DNA of 64,000 nt from Chitinophaga pinensis (GTDB lineage Bacteria > Bacteroidota > Bacteroidia > Chitinophagales > Chitinophagaceae): the NCBI GenBank assembly GCA_902167325.1, contig LR632930.1, positions 5,270,001 to 5,334,000 of the forward strand, in the 5' to 3' direction. The number at the start of each line of letters is the position of its first letter. Positions within the stretch are counted from its first letter, which is position 1. Below the pieces are notes generated by a model. The model did no database searches. It was not told the DNA's origin and saw only the letters and a list, made by a program, of their open reading frames with translations. Positions 34,640 to 43,677 of the stretch are shown here, one piece after another. The position numbers were made by a program, and so were the translations under genes.

Positions 34640-35710
34640 TTAGTCCTCACCAACTTTCACGTCGCAGTAACTGCCGTTCACTGAAATGAGCGGAGATGCT
34701 TCGCTGGCGTTGGATGTTATGGCGGAATAGGAGAGGCTGCTTTTTTCACGGTGCTCGGAAACATTCTTGAAATCAAAGCCCGAAGTGCTGAAATTTCCCT
34801 GTTTCACGTTGGCCCGTGCCCGGAATGGAGTACCCGATTGCACACCAAACCGGATATCGGTATAGTTTACGTCGGCACTGAGAGACTTAAAGTCCCTGCC
34901 CACTTTGCGTATCTTAATATCACAGTAGTTACCGCTGATCTCGGCACTGGAGCTTAACTCATCCATCTTCATATCAGAGTAGTTCGCCTTCAGCAACATA
35001 CTTCCTACCCGGCGGAAGCGTAATTCATCATAGGCAGACTGTAACTTCAGCTTCCCGATATCACCGAGGGAGTGTGTGCCGTTGCTGGATTTGAAGATCA
35101 GTTCATTAGCTTTTTCACAGTTCAGGGAGGAATAGGCGGCGTTCACATTTACTTTGTTCATTTTACCCAGCCGGGCCTTATTGGTATATGCAATATTAAG
35201 CGAAATAGTGCTGGTGGATTCTGCCACATCAATGAAGCCGTAGTTTACTTTCAGCATTGCGGGGAAAGGCAGCTGGCGTGCGAGTACATCGCCAAAATTG
35301 TTTTGGATATTGAACGATTTTAGTTTTGCGGGCACGTATATATCCATATCAATATTCACATAATCCTTATTGTCTTTCCTGCTACTGAACCATTGGGAAC
35401 CTGCATCGGATTCGGCGGTGATATACACATCACCTTCCTTTTCCTTTGTCTGAATATTTATGGTTTCCGTCATTCTTTTTGCCTGTTCGGCGTTGTTGCC
35501 GAACCCGGTAATAGTAATGTTTGCTTTACAAACCGGGTTGTTCCAGATATGAATGGTTACTTTACCGTATTTGGTGTTGATATTGACAGTAGAAGCATCA
35601 TTTACACGAAACTCCTTTACCTGTGTCACTTTGTGCTCTTCATCTCCTTTTGTGGCGAAAGCGAGTACCGGGCTTAGTAAAAAAATGAGTATGGTAGATT
35701 TAGAGAACAT
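34640..35710 (-). CDS. DUF4097-like exported adhesin-type protein
   Basis: 356 aa from 35710 (MFSKSTILIFLLSPVLAFAT, a signal peptide). The frame is open from 35758, but the first 16 residues do not fit. The beta-repeat body includes TVNINTKYGKVTIHIWNNP and EISGNYCDIKIRKVG, the DUF4097/adhesin-like pattern related to GIN proteins. The start overlaps the upstream membrane gene by 11 bp. Third gene of the sigma operon. Confidence 0.8.
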   Translation of the reverse strand: MFSKSTILIFLLSPVLAFATKGDEEHKVTQVKEFRVNDASTVNINTKYGKVTIHIWNNPVCKANITITGFGNNAEQAKRMTETINIQTKEKEGDVYITAESDAGSQWFSSRKDNKDYVNIDMDIYVPAKLKSFNIQNNFGDVLARQLPFPAMLKVNYGFIDVAESTSTISLNIAYTNKARLGKMNKVNVNAAYSSLNCEKANELIFKSSNGTHSLGDIGKLKLQSAYDELRFRRVGSMLLKANYSDMKMDELSSSAEISGNYCDIKIRKVGRDFKSLSADVNYTDIRFGVQSGTPFRARANVKQGNFSTSGFDFKNVSEHREKSSLSYSAITSNASEASPLISVNGSYCDVKVGED

Positions 35711-36236
35711 CTTTTTGAGTTGATGGTGAATCATTACTGTACTTGTTATGCTCATCAAGAATTCTGTCGAGCAATTCGAGTTTCATCTGGTAGTACCGGA
35801 TCATGGCCGCGCGGATGCGCTCGTTCCCGGGATTGGCGGCCAGTTCCTTTTCCAGCATTTTATAGGTATCGTTGCGCAGTTCCAGCTCTTTGAGGGTAAG
35901 GCTGTCCAGCCCTGCTGTAGCAGCGGGGAGCTGTTTCAGCTCATCCATTTTCTGTTCTATGCGCGCGGAGTAATACGATTCCATTTCCTGGATCTCAGGG
36001 ATCACAACTGCTACTTCCTGCTTTGTATTCATATACTTGAGCAGCAATCCGGCATTCACGAGGAGCGCCACAAGTATAGCGGCTTTCCACCAGTGCTTTG
36101 CCATCATCTGCACCACTCTCCCCTTCTCTTTCTTCGGCTTAGGCAACTGTTTTTCCAGCCTGGCCCAAACATCCGGCCCAGGACCCTCTCCCTCAAATCC
36201 GCTCCTGTTTTGCCGGATAAACTCTTCCAGGTTCAT
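35700..36236 (-). CDS. Membrane protein, probable anti-sigma factor
   Basis: 178 aa with one membrane segment (about 49-67, WWKAAILVALLVNAGLLLKY). The cytosolic N-terminal part (MNLEEFIRQNRSGFEGEGPG) and the periplasmic helical remainder fit the anti-sigma proteins of Bacteroidota ECF systems, though no zinc-finger HxxxCxxC motif is present. It overlaps the sigma gene by 4 bp (ATGA). Role inferred from position and topology. Confidence 0.7.
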   Translation of the reverse strand: MNLEEFIRQNRSGFEGEGPGPDVWARLEKQLPKPKKEKGRVVQMMAKHWWKAAILVALLVNAGLLLKYMNTKQEVAVVIPEIQEMESYYSARIEQKMDELKQLPAATAGLDSLTLKELELRNDTYKMLEKELAANPGNERIRAAMIRYYQMKLELLDRILDEHNKYSNDSPSTQKDVL

Positions 36237-36799
36237 ATCCTTTTCGATTTAAGATGAACGATCTGACGCACCCGCTCTTTTGCCCGCATATATTGCGTTT
36301 TCACGGTGGACTCTGAAATATTCAGTAACCCGGCAATTTCCCGGTGACTGTAATCTTCGAAAATATACAGGTTCAACACTGTTCTGTACCCTGCCGGCAG
36401 CTGCCCGATCGCCTCCTTAACGGTGGCCACCGTTAGCATATGCTCCTTTTCATCCACCCCATCTTCCGACTTCCATTCCTGATCTTCCACTTCCTCGAAG
36501 TACACTTTCTTTTTCCGGAGGTAACTGAGGCAGTGGTTGACCACGATGCGTTTGACCCATGCGGTCAGACTGCTGTCGGTGGCGAGCTTGTCCAAATTTT
36601 TAAAGATCTGTACGAAAGCCTCCTGAAGTACGTCTTCCGCATCAGCGGAATGCCCGGTCATCCGGAGGCAAATATTATACATGGCTTTGGAATATGCGTG
36701 ATACAGGTCGTGAAACGCACGGGCGTCGCCCATGCGGCATCTGGCCACGATCTGATCTGTTACAGGCAAGTTTTCCAAATTGTCAGGGTATAAATTCAT
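36233..36799 (-). CDS. ECF-type RNA polymerase sigma factor
   Basis: 188 aa. Region 2 (RAFHDLYHAYSKAMYNICLR with GHSADAEDVLQEAFVQIF) and region 4 (YRTVLNLYIFEDYSHREIAG, then LLNISESTVKTQYMRAKERV) are complete, and the linker is short. Directs RNA polymerase to a stress or surface regulon. First gene of a four-gene unit: sigma, membrane protein, DUF4097-like, GIN. No self-type promoter was recognised upstream. Confidence 0.93.
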   Translation of the reverse strand: MNLYPDNLENLPVTDQIVARCRMGDARAFHDLYHAYSKAMYNICLRMTGHSADAEDVLQEAFVQIFKNLDKLATDSSLTAWVKRIVVNHCLSYLRKKKVYFEEVEDQEWKSEDGVDEKEHMLTVATVKEAIGQLPAGYRTVLNLYIFEDYSHREIAGLLNISESTVKTQYMRAKERVRQIVHLKSKRI

Positions 36800-36883
36800 A
36801 TAAAAGACGGTGAAGCGTCATGAAGGTTGCACAGGCCGGGGGGATTTTTTTCAAATTACTGAAAACCACCGGCATATAAAAGC

Positions 36884-36911
36884 GAACGCGACCCAGAAGG
36901 GCCGCGTTCTT
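36884..36911 (-). terminator. Terminator of the TonB-family receptor gene
   Basis: GAACGCG/CGCGTTC stem with a 12-nt loop; on the minus strand it is followed by GCTTTT. Confidence 0.75.
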
Positions 36912-36956
36912 TCCATCCTTATATACCTAAAACATGATTAGGTCATCTTTAAAAGC

Positions 36957-39422
36957 CTATTTCGCCCGGTTCAGCTCATCTTCCAGACCCGTCTTGCGGT
37001 TTCTGGCCTCTTTCACATTTGTGTTACCGAAGCGATAGGAGAAAGTAAGGCGTACCTGGCGGCTGTCCCAGCCCGTTCTAAGCCCAAGGTCGCGATTAGC
37101 CATTTGATAAGTACCGCGGAAGCGTTGTGTCCTGAATATGTCGTTCACATTCAATTTGATTGTGCCTTTCTTCTTCAGTATCTGCTTTTGCAGCCCGCCG
37201 TTTAGTGCGTACATGGATTTCATCTGGAATAAGCCTTCCTGTGATACCTGGGGTGACACATAGAAGCAGCTCAATTCAGAGGACCAGCCTTTACCCAGAG
37301 TAAAAGTATGCTGGGTGTTTCCTGTGAAGCCGGCGGACGAGCGTTTGATCTCCTCTCCTTTCACCACCGTTTCGAAACTGTTATAGAAGACAGAAATAGT
37401 TGTAAAGCTCTTCCACCATTTCGTGATCTCATATGGTGCGGCAAGCGTCAGATTCACATTATCCTTGCTGGCCACGTTCATATATTTATATGTAACGATC
37501 GTGGTGTCGCCCGTTGTTTCATCCACATCCGGCTCCAGCACGCGCGAGAGCATATCTTTGGTATGACTGTAGCCGATAGCAGTTGTCAGGAAAGATTTGA
37601 AGGTCCAGGTGAAATCCATGTTACTGGAATATTGCGGCCGCAGGTGCGGGTTACCACCGCCTTTTGTATAGCGGTCAATGTAAAACTCGAATGGATTCAG
37701 GTCGTCGTAGCTCGGGCGCTGCAGACGGCGGCTATACGAGAGACCGAACTGGTGGTCTTTATTTGCCGAATAGCTGAAAAACACACTGGGGAAGAAGTTA
37801 AGGTAACTTGTATCGTTTACTTCTTTGTTCGTAACAGAATTACCAGTTACATTGGTCTGTTCCATCCGGAGGCCTGCCTGTACACCCAGCTTTTTAAACT
37901 GGCGGTTGTAATTAAGATAGGCGGCGTTAACATTTTCCTTGTAAATGAAATAGTTGGAACGATTTGCGTCATATTCCCAGCCGTGGTTACGAAGACTGTC
38001 AAACCGGGAGTTATTATCCGAATCTACCCAGCTGAATTTCACACCAGCCTCCAACTTATCGTTATGACGCAGCGGATGCACGTAGTCCAGTTTTGCAGTT
38101 TTAATGTTGAGAATGGAAGGCTGGCTGGCACGGGTTACATCTTCGCGCCAGGTTTCTTTTCCAATAGCGTCGCGGTAACTGGAATGAAGGCTGTTATCGC
38201 TGGATTCAGTATTGTGGGAATAATCCAGGTCGATATTGAGTTCTTTACCTGTAGTATCCAACTTGCCTTTGTAGTTAAAGTTATAAGACTGGCGTTTCCA
38301 GCGCATATGGTTATCGGAACTGGAATACAGGGCTGAGTCAACCTGCTGGCCGTTACCAATTTTGGTGGTACCTACTCCTATCCCCTCCCATTTATTGTCG
38401 CCCATGTCAAACATAAGCCCGATAGTATGGTTGGAATTGAGGAAGTAATCGATTCCGGCCTTAGCACCATGGTAGCGGGATTTTTTATCGATGTTCGAAA
38501 CCTGATCGAAAACCATGCGGCCGGATTCTTCCTGATTATCACGGGTTATATGCAGGAATTCGTAATTACGATTGAAGCCATAGTTGTAGGAGCCGTACAG
38601 GTTCACTTTTTTACTACGGTAATTGAGATTGATTCCTCCGTTCGCCTTGGGGAGCTCGCCCTGGATGTAACCAAGGTTCAAGCTCCCGTTGGCGCCGTAG
38701 TTGCTGTTTTTCTTCAGCTTGATATTGATAATCCCGGCGTTGCCCGCTGCATCGTATTTGGCGGAAGGATTGGCGATCAGTTCGATTTGGTCAACATTCG
38801 AACTGGGCATGTTTTTTAGCAGCTGGGCAACGTCCTGGGCAGACATGTTGGAAGGTTTGCCATCTATCATGATGATGACGCCATTTTTTCCTCGCATGGA
38901 GATATTGTCATCTTTATCCACCTGTATGCCAGGTGATTGCTGGAGCACTTCCATCGCGGTACCACCGGCGGCAACAATGGAGTTCTCCACATTCACGACC
39001 ATTTTATCGGCTTTCTGCTCGATAAAAGGCCTTTTGGCGGTAACGTCCACCGCTTTTAGGTTACGGGAATCTTCAGAGAGTACAAGGGCCGGCATATTTA
39101 CAGCGGAACCATTCAGCGTGAAGGGAGCGGAATATCCTTTTTTAAGTCCCATGTTTGCGGCAGATACTATGTACCGGCCACCGGGGATTCCATCAAAAGC
39201 ATACATCCCTGAAATATCCGCAAGTACCCCTTTTACCAGGGTAGAATCTTTAGCACGAAGGAGAGTTACGGTGGCAAACTCAGCGGGAGTTTCATTAGTA
39301 CGGGTCACTTTTCCAGCAATCTGAGCTTTGGGGGTACCTCCATCCTGCGATTGTGCAGCTACCGGCAAAGCGGCAAAAGGCACAAAGGCACTCAGGATCA
39401 AGATTTTGTAAAACGATTTCAT
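36957..39422 (-). CDS. TonB-family outer-membrane receptor (CarboxypepD-reg + plug + OMP_b-brl_3)
   Basis: 821 aa from 39422. The frame runs from 39521, but MKSFYKILILSAFVPFAALP is the signal peptide. N-terminal carboxypeptidase-regulatory-like domain (VTRTNETPAEFATVTLLRAK), plug (MRGKNGVIIMIDGKPSNMSA, NPSAKYDAAGNAGIINIK) and a long barrel. The barrel does not end in a canonical aromatic residue; the tail LEDELNRAK is charged. Members of this type move large substrates across the outer membrane, or serve as receptors with no known ligand. Not adjacent to a SusD-like gene. Confidence 0.9.
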   Translation of the reverse strand: MKSFYKILILSAFVPFAALPVAAQSQDGGTPKAQIAGKVTRTNETPAEFATVTLLRAKDSTLVKGVLADISGMYAFDGIPGGRYIVSAANMGLKKGYSAPFTLNGSAVNMPALVLSEDSRNLKAVDVTAKRPFIEQKADKMVVNVENSIVAAGGTAMEVLQQSPGIQVDKDDNISMRGKNGVIIMIDGKPSNMSAQDVAQLLKNMPSSNVDQIELIANPSAKYDAAGNAGIINIKLKKNSNYGANGSLNLGYIQGELPKANGGINLNYRSKKVNLYGSYNYGFNRNYEFLHITRDNQEESGRMVFDQVSNIDKKSRYHGAKAGIDYFLNSNHTIGLMFDMGDNKWEGIGVGTTKIGNGQQVDSALYSSSDNHMRWKRQSYNFNYKGKLDTTGKELNIDLDYSHNTESSDNSLHSSYRDAIGKETWREDVTRASQPSILNIKTAKLDYVHPLRHNDKLEAGVKFSWVDSDNNSRFDSLRNHGWEYDANRSNYFIYKENVNAAYLNYNRQFKKLGVQAGLRMEQTNVTGNSVTNKEVNDTSYLNFFPSVFFSYSANKDHQFGLSYSRRLQRPSYDDLNPFEFYIDRYTKGGGNPHLRPQYSSNMDFTWTFKSFLTTAIGYSHTKDMLSRVLEPDVDETTGDTTIVTYKYMNVASKDNVNLTLAAPYEITKWWKSFTTISVFYNSFETVVKGEEIKRSSAGFTGNTQHTFTLGKGWSSELSCFYVSPQVSQEGLFQMKSMYALNGGLQKQILKKKGTIKLNVNDIFRTQRFRGTYQMANRDLGLRTGWDSRQVRLTFSYRFGNTNVKEARNRKTGLEDELNRAK

Positions 39423-39724
39423 ATAAGGCGGATTATAGTTAGATTTAGATCTGTAGATGATGTAGTTCCTTTCTTTAACTACTACAGTGCTAAGGTAGGT
39501 AGTATGTTTTGCATAGTACATAATTATACATAAGTGGTCATTAGATTGGGATGATTGGTAAAATCTGATGGATACATTTTAAGAGAACCTGCAAATACGT
39601 TTGCAGTAACAATAAAAAGACGACCGCCTGTTTATTTGGTTACAAACTTTCGTAAAAAAAAAGCGGCGCCGGATGGTATTCCATCCGGCGCCGCGCATAG
39701 TTTAGTTATATGTAGGCCCTTCCA
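39423..39724. other. Intergenic stretch before the hemerythrin gene
   Basis: About 300 bp. It holds the leader of the receptor gene (no CAAANNTA motif for a minus-strand -7 was found) and the strong terminator at 39654-39694. Nothing else seen. Confidence 0.5.
39654..39694 (-). terminator. Terminator of the lgt-hemerythrin unit
   Basis: Perfect 14-bp stem GCGGCGCCGGATGG/CCATCCGGCGCCGC with a TATT loop. On the minus strand it runs into a T9 tail (plus-strand A run at 39654-39662). Confidence 0.92.
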
Positions 39725-40156
39725 TCAACCGTCCGTCAGCCGGATCCGGTTAATTACATCAGGCAGCAGTTCCTGTATTCTTTCAAATACGACCCGCTCC
39801 TCTTTCCGGATATGCTCTTCCAGTGCCCGGGCCAGCTGGTCCATTCCGGCTACCACATCCACACTGTCTACCAACGCGCTGTACATCCCGGAAATGATGC
39901 GGTGCTCTTCCACGAGTTCATCGATATAGGTATCGATTTCAGACACATGCCCCCTGCATTGTTCAAAAAGATGATCTTCTTTCTGGATATGCGGCACCAT
40001 GGTTTCCTGGAACACCTTTACCATATACTGCATTTTGGAGGCGGCATCGAGCGGGTAGCCCTCATATGCTGCAGCATCCGACTTCAGGTAACGGCATACG
40101 AAGAGCAGCGTTTTGTGCTCATGCGATAACGGTATAAGATTAGGATGGCGCTGCAT
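39725..40156 (-). CDS. Hemerythrin HHE-domain protein
   Basis: 143 aa. Repeated His motifs of the HHE fold: LSHEHKTLL, VPHIQKEDHLF, EEHRIIS and LEEHIRKEERVVF, suggesting a non-heme di-iron site. These small proteins bind O2 or NO, or repair oxidised iron centres. The start overlaps the lgt stop by one base (40156), so translation is linked to lgt; a functional link is not obvious. Confidence 0.88.
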   Translation of the reverse strand: MQRHPNLIPLSHEHKTLLFVCRYLKSDAAAYEGYPLDAASKMQYMVKVFQETMVPHIQKEDHLFEQCRGHVSEIDTYIDELVEEHRIISGMYSALVDSVDVVAGMDQLARALEEHIRKEERVVFERIQELLPDVINRIRLTDG

Positions 40157-41439
40157 CAGGCGGGATTTGCGGCTGGTTTTGTTTTACGGGCATACCAGAT
40201 CAGCACGGCACCGCCGATAACCAGCAAACTGGCAATCAGTTCGGCCTGCGTGGGATGGAACCCGAAAATATCATATTTGGTATTGACGCGGATCTTTTCC
40301 ACGAAAAACCTTTCCAGTCCATTGAGTATAAGGTAGATACCGAATATCACCCCGGGAGTGGTCACTTTCCGGCGGATGCCCATCAGTACTAAGAAAAACG
40401 CACCGCATACAATGATCTCATACAATGGCGTGGGAAACACACCTACCGGAAGCGCACTGCAATACTCCCCTTCGCAGGCGGGCAGCTTTACGCCGTCGTT
40501 CACTACGTTGTGGGGGTAATTGTAGGCCACGAACCAGTCGGGCAGCCAGCTGAGCGCTTCTGGTTTCGCATAATACTTGTGGGGCACTGCCTCTATGGAG
40601 CCAAAATGCCTTGTGAAGTATTCGGATTCCTGCTGCAGCGCAGCCTGATATTGTGCGGGAGCAACTTTCTCTATTTTACCGGCAGCATTCGTGATGTATG
40701 CACTGTTGTTGATACCCCAATCGCCGTCGCCGGAAAACTGGCAGCCCATACGCCCTATCGCATATGCAAGCATAAGAGCGGGTGCAGCACTGTCTACCAG
40801 GTGCTTCCAGTTAATCTCTTTACTGCGGGCATAACGGATAATCACATATGCTGCAACGATAAGCCCACCATAAAAAGTGAGACCGCTGGCGGAAAACAGT
40901 GAACCCCATGGGTCAGCCGTGAATTCGCTCCAGTTCTCGAGGTTATGGAAGATCTTGGCACCGATCAGGCCGGCTACTGCAGCCTGAATGGTAAAGTCGG
41001 GCACACGCTGATGGGGCCATACTTTTACCTTCACCTGCTTCGGAGTGGGGAGCGCCTTTTTCTTCTTCGTATAATATTTATAATAGGCCATTGCAGCACC
41101 GAGGATAATCCCCCCGATTACGCTGCCCTGAGCAGATAATAAATAATCACGGAAATCGCTGGTGTTTCCAAAGATCCCGAAGATCTTGAATCCGAGAATG
41201 AACCCGATAAGGGCACTCAGCAGCATATCACCCATAGAAGCGGGCTTGCCTTCAACGATGGTTTCCTCGACGGGACCGAGGAGCCCAAGCTTTTCGCGGC
41301 GGCGCAATTCTGAAGTCAGTACGTATGCAGCAGCCAGAAAGGCCAGTGCCACGAAGAAACCGAATGTCTGAATTATTTTGAGCCAGGGCCACTCTATTCC
41401 GAAAAGATCCCTGAACGCGTAAAATAAGTTAGGATACAT
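40156..41439 (-). CDS. lgt: Prolipoprotein diacylglyceryl transferase
   Basis: 427 aa, longer than E. coli Lgt (291) because of an extra N-terminal segment and a periplasmic insertion (about 230-300) after the signature. The core signature YAIGRMGCQFSGDGDWGINN is intact, and PTPLYEIIVCGAFFLVLMGI follows. Transfers diacylglyceryl from phosphatidylglycerol to the lipobox Cys of prolipoproteins such as the DUF4249 proteins in this window. The hemerythrin gene overlaps its end. Confidence 0.93.
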   Translation of the reverse strand: MYPNLFYAFRDLFGIEWPWLKIIQTFGFFVALAFLAAAYVLTSELRRREKLGLLGPVEETIVEGKPASMGDMLLSALIGFILGFKIFGIFGNTSDFRDYLLSAQGSVIGGIILGAAMAYYKYYTKKKKALPTPKQVKVKVWPHQRVPDFTIQAAVAGLIGAKIFHNLENWSEFTADPWGSLFSASGLTFYGGLIVAAYVIIRYARSKEINWKHLVDSAAPALMLAYAIGRMGCQFSGDGDWGINNSAYITNAAGKIEKVAPAQYQAALQQESEYFTRHFGSIEAVPHKYYAKPEALSWLPDWFVAYNYPHNVVNDGVKLPACEGEYCSALPVGVFPTPLYEIIVCGAFFLVLMGIRRKVTTPGVIFGIYLILNGLERFFVEKIRVNTKYDIFGFHPTQAELIASLLVIGGAVLIWYARKTKPAANPA

Positions 41440-41533
41440 AGGCTAAAAAAATGGTGATCTGAATTTTCCTATGAACAAAGCCGAATTGAGTCAGTTGGAA
41501 AATCAAACCACCAAGTTACATTGCAATTATGAA

Positions 41534-41572
41534 ATTCCCATTACGTGGAATAAAAAACCATGTAACGGGAAT
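41534..41572 (-). terminator. Imperfect hairpin after the bacilliredoxin gene
   Basis: ATTCCCATTACGTGG against CCATGTAACGGGAAT, 13 of 15 pairs, with a T-rich minus-strand loop. There is no terminal T run. It lies between the bacilliredoxin stop and the lgt start. Confidence 0.45.
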
Positions 41573-41582
41573 CAGCAAACGA

Positions 41583-41996
41583 TTAGCAATACTCGTCGAA
41601 CGCAGCTACGAGGTTGGTTGCAATCATCTGGGCAGAACGGCCCTCAATCATGTGGCGCTCAATAAAGTGCACCAGCTGTCCGTCCTTAAAAAGTGCGATG
41701 GAGGGGGAAGACGGAGGGTAAGGCATCAGGTGCGTACGGATCTGCTGTACGGCATCTTTGTCGAAACCTGCGAAGGAAGTAGCCAGTCTGTCGGGCTTCT
41801 TTTCGCTGGCAGCAACCGCCATCAGTACACCCGGACGGGCGGTACCGGCAGAGCATCCGCATACTGAATTAATAACCACCAGGGTGGTTCCTTCCTGTTT
41901 CAATACATCCTCCACGCTGTTAGGAGAAAGCATTTCCTGAAATCCATTATCTGTTAATTCTGCCTTCATCGGCATCACGAGTTCCGCAGGGTACAT
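41583..41996 (-). CDS. BrxA/BrxB-family bacilliredoxin
   Basis: 137 aa. The active-site motif CGC lies in NSVCGCSAGTARPG, and EDVLKQEGTTLVVINSVCGC is typical of the YphP/YqiW family. Debacillithiolates or otherwise reduces mixed disulfides on cytosolic proteins. Whether this organism makes bacillithiol is not known from the window. Confidence 0.92.
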   Translation of the reverse strand: MYPAELVMPMKAELTDNGFQEMLSPNSVEDVLKQEGTTLVVINSVCGCSAGTARPGVLMAVAASEKKPDRLATSFAGFDKDAVQQIRTHLMPYPPSSPSIALFKDGQLVHFIERHMIEGRSAQMIATNLVAAFDEYC

Positions 41997-42055
41997 ATAT
42001 GTATGATTTTCCGCAAAGTTAATAATATATCGAGATACTTCAATTAATTCATTTC

Positions 42056-42107
42056 AATTGTCATTTTGTCCGATTAAACTGCGGCAAATTGCCATTTTGT
42101 CTTATTA
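42056..42107. promoter_or_regulatory. Pair of 21-bp direct repeats upstream of hsp20
   Basis: AATTGTCATTTTGTCCGATTA (shown in part here: 42056-42076) and its copy at 42087-42107 match at 18 of 21 positions and are 31 bp apart, close to three helical turns. This spacing suggests two factor molecules on the same DNA face. A weak sigma-54-like sequence TTGGTATCCCGTTTGAT is at 42145-42161. Confidence 0.6.
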
Positions 42108-42218
42108 CTTGGAGAAAAACTGGCGTTTTAACCGATTTGTGGCATTGGTATCCCGTTTGATCTATACCCCATGTAACCGAAAACAAAAAATGGTTTAACT
42201 CATAAAAGGAATAACACT

Positions 42219-42659
42219 ATGACACTCGTAAAATTTAATCAACCCGCTAAAACCTTCCATGGCCTCGTAGACGAACTGATCAATGGTAAATTCCTGAACA
42301 AGGATTTCGCCAGCTCTGATTTCTACGGTACATCTTACGCTCCGGTAAACATCCGTGAAACGAAAGATGGTTATTCTCTGGAAGTAGTTGCCCCCGGATT
42401 CGCGAAAGAAGATTTTAAGGTAAAAATCGACGGACCTACTTTAACAATCAGTGCTGAAAAGAAAGCAGAAACGAAAGACGAAAACGACAAACAGATCCGC
42501 CGCGAATTCAGCTTCCGCTCCTTCTCCCGCTCCTTTACGCTGGACGAAAAAGTAGAAGCCGGCAAAATCAACGCGAAATACGATAACGGCGTCCTGCATC
42601 TGACCCTGCCTAAGAAAGAGGCCGCACAGGAAACCGTAAAAGAAATTATAGTTGCATAA
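42219..42659 (+). CDS. Hsp20/alpha-crystallin small heat-shock protein
   Basis: 146 aa. The alpha-crystallin domain runs from about 40 to 135: YSLEVVAPGFAKEDFKVKID, then the beta6-type loop and AKYDNGVLHLTLPKKE, with GVLHLTLP as the family's conserved motif. ATP-independent chaperone that holds unfolded proteins. It has a 200-bp upstream regulatory region with direct repeats and is followed by a terminator, so it is a single-gene unit. Confidence 0.95.
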   Translation: MTLVKFNQPAKTFHGLVDELINGKFLNKDFASSDFYGTSYAPVNIRETKDGYSLEVVAPGFAKEDFKVKIDGPTLTISAEKKAETKDENDKQIRREFSFRSFSRSFTLDEKVEAGKINAKYDNGVLHLTLPKKEAAQETVKEIIVA

Positions 42660-42720
42660 GGGTTAGGAATAGTTGCGATTTGTTGTGATTTGATTCAAAT
42701 AACAAATACAACAATAAAGA

Positions 42721-42755
42721 GGGCTGCCTTGTCTAAGGCGGCCCTTCTTTTTTTT
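42721..42755 (+). terminator. Terminator after hsp20
   Basis: GGGCTGCCTT/AAGGCGGCCC, one G-U type pair, with a T-rich tail (CTTCTTTTTTTT). Confidence 0.88.
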
Positions 42756-42842
42756 GCATGCATAATTTACCACGAAAGGTCCATAGTCAGCCCACTGAAT
42801 CCTACTACCTTGTGTATGAGCTATTTATTGCAAAAACCCTTT

Positions 42843-43676
42843 ATGTCAGCAAACAACAGCAGCATTTCCACTCTGTCTTCTGCCATTTACAACGCAGTCA
42901 GCGAAATGGTCACGGGAAAGCTTATACGCAAATCGGCCTGCGCATGGGAGCAGGCACGCATCCGTATGGTTTTCGATTACATTTTCACCTACACACTCCT
43001 GTTAATACCCATCATAGCTGCACTGACCGTTTTGCACGACATCCCGAACCTGATTATCACTATTGCCTTCGCCATGATATTCGTAAGCTGCGGCATCCTC
43101 ATGAGCACAGGCATCCCACATAACCATATTGGCGTACTGGCAGCCCTCAACACGCTGCTCACCCCCATGATCTGTTCATTCCTCAACGACATGGACATAT
43201 CCCCCATTTATGCCATTCCCTGGCTAATGGCCTGCATGCTTGGCTATTTTGCCGTGAACCTGCGCACGTCGCTTTCACTCATGGCCCTGCTCCTCATTTA
43301 CCTCGGACTGGCCGCATGGATGAAGCTGGACCAGATTCGTGTAAACCTCCCGCCCACCTATTCGGTGAAGGATCGATACCTGGCCACCCCCTTCCTCATG
43401 TTGGTTTACCTGGTGATCATATTACGGGTATGGGGTGTATACTTCCGCAACATCTTCCGGCTGGAGCGGGAGCAAACCCTGCTGAAGCAACAGGAATTCT
43501 CCTCCCTCATCAATCAGAACCTTATCAAACAATTCCTGCTTGTAAAGGGGCTTAGCCGTTCCGGGAAGGATGACTTCCTTGAGGGCAATACCGATCTCAT
43601 CGATGCCCGCTTCAGCGAGATCGAAAAGCAATGCGATTCGGCCATCCATTACCTCGACGGCCGGCAGCCTGATTAA
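42843..43676 (+). CDS. Multi-pass membrane protein resembling a sensor input domain
   Basis: 277 aa from 42843 (MSANNSSISTLSSAIYN); ATG 42816 is an alternative. The open frame from 42690 would run through the hsp20 terminator. About six hydrophobic segments cover residues 40-205, and a cytosolic tail follows (about 210-277; LEREQTLLKQQEFSSLINQN) that looks like the coiled linker of a 7TM-type histidine kinase or adenylate cyclase, but no catalytic domain is present. Function not recognised; it may be a truncated sensor or one working with a separate partner. It ends 2 bp before the convergent gene at 43678. Confidence 0.65.
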   Translation: MSANNSSISTLSSAIYNAVSEMVTGKLIRKSACAWEQARIRMVFDYIFTYTLLLIPIIAALTVLHDIPNLIITIAFAMIFVSCGILMSTGIPHNHIGVLAALNTLLTPMICSFLNDMDISPIYAIPWLMACMLGYFAVNLRTSLSLMALLLIYLGLAAWMKLDQIRVNLPPTYSVKDRYLATPFLMLVYLVIILRVWGVYFRNIFRLEREQTLLKQQEFSSLINQNLIKQFLLVKGLSRSGKDDFLEGNTDLIDARFSEIEKQCDSAIHYLDGRQPD

Positions 43677-43677
43677 A

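Noticed and set aside
37308..38336. 342-aa plus-strand frame inside the TonB receptor gene
   Set aside because: Antisense to a well-supported gene with signal peptide, plug and barrel. No motif of its own.
42690..42842. Extra N-terminal part of the membrane protein at 42843
   Set aside because: It would begin upstream of and read through the hsp20 terminator; the start at 42843 or 42816 is preferred.
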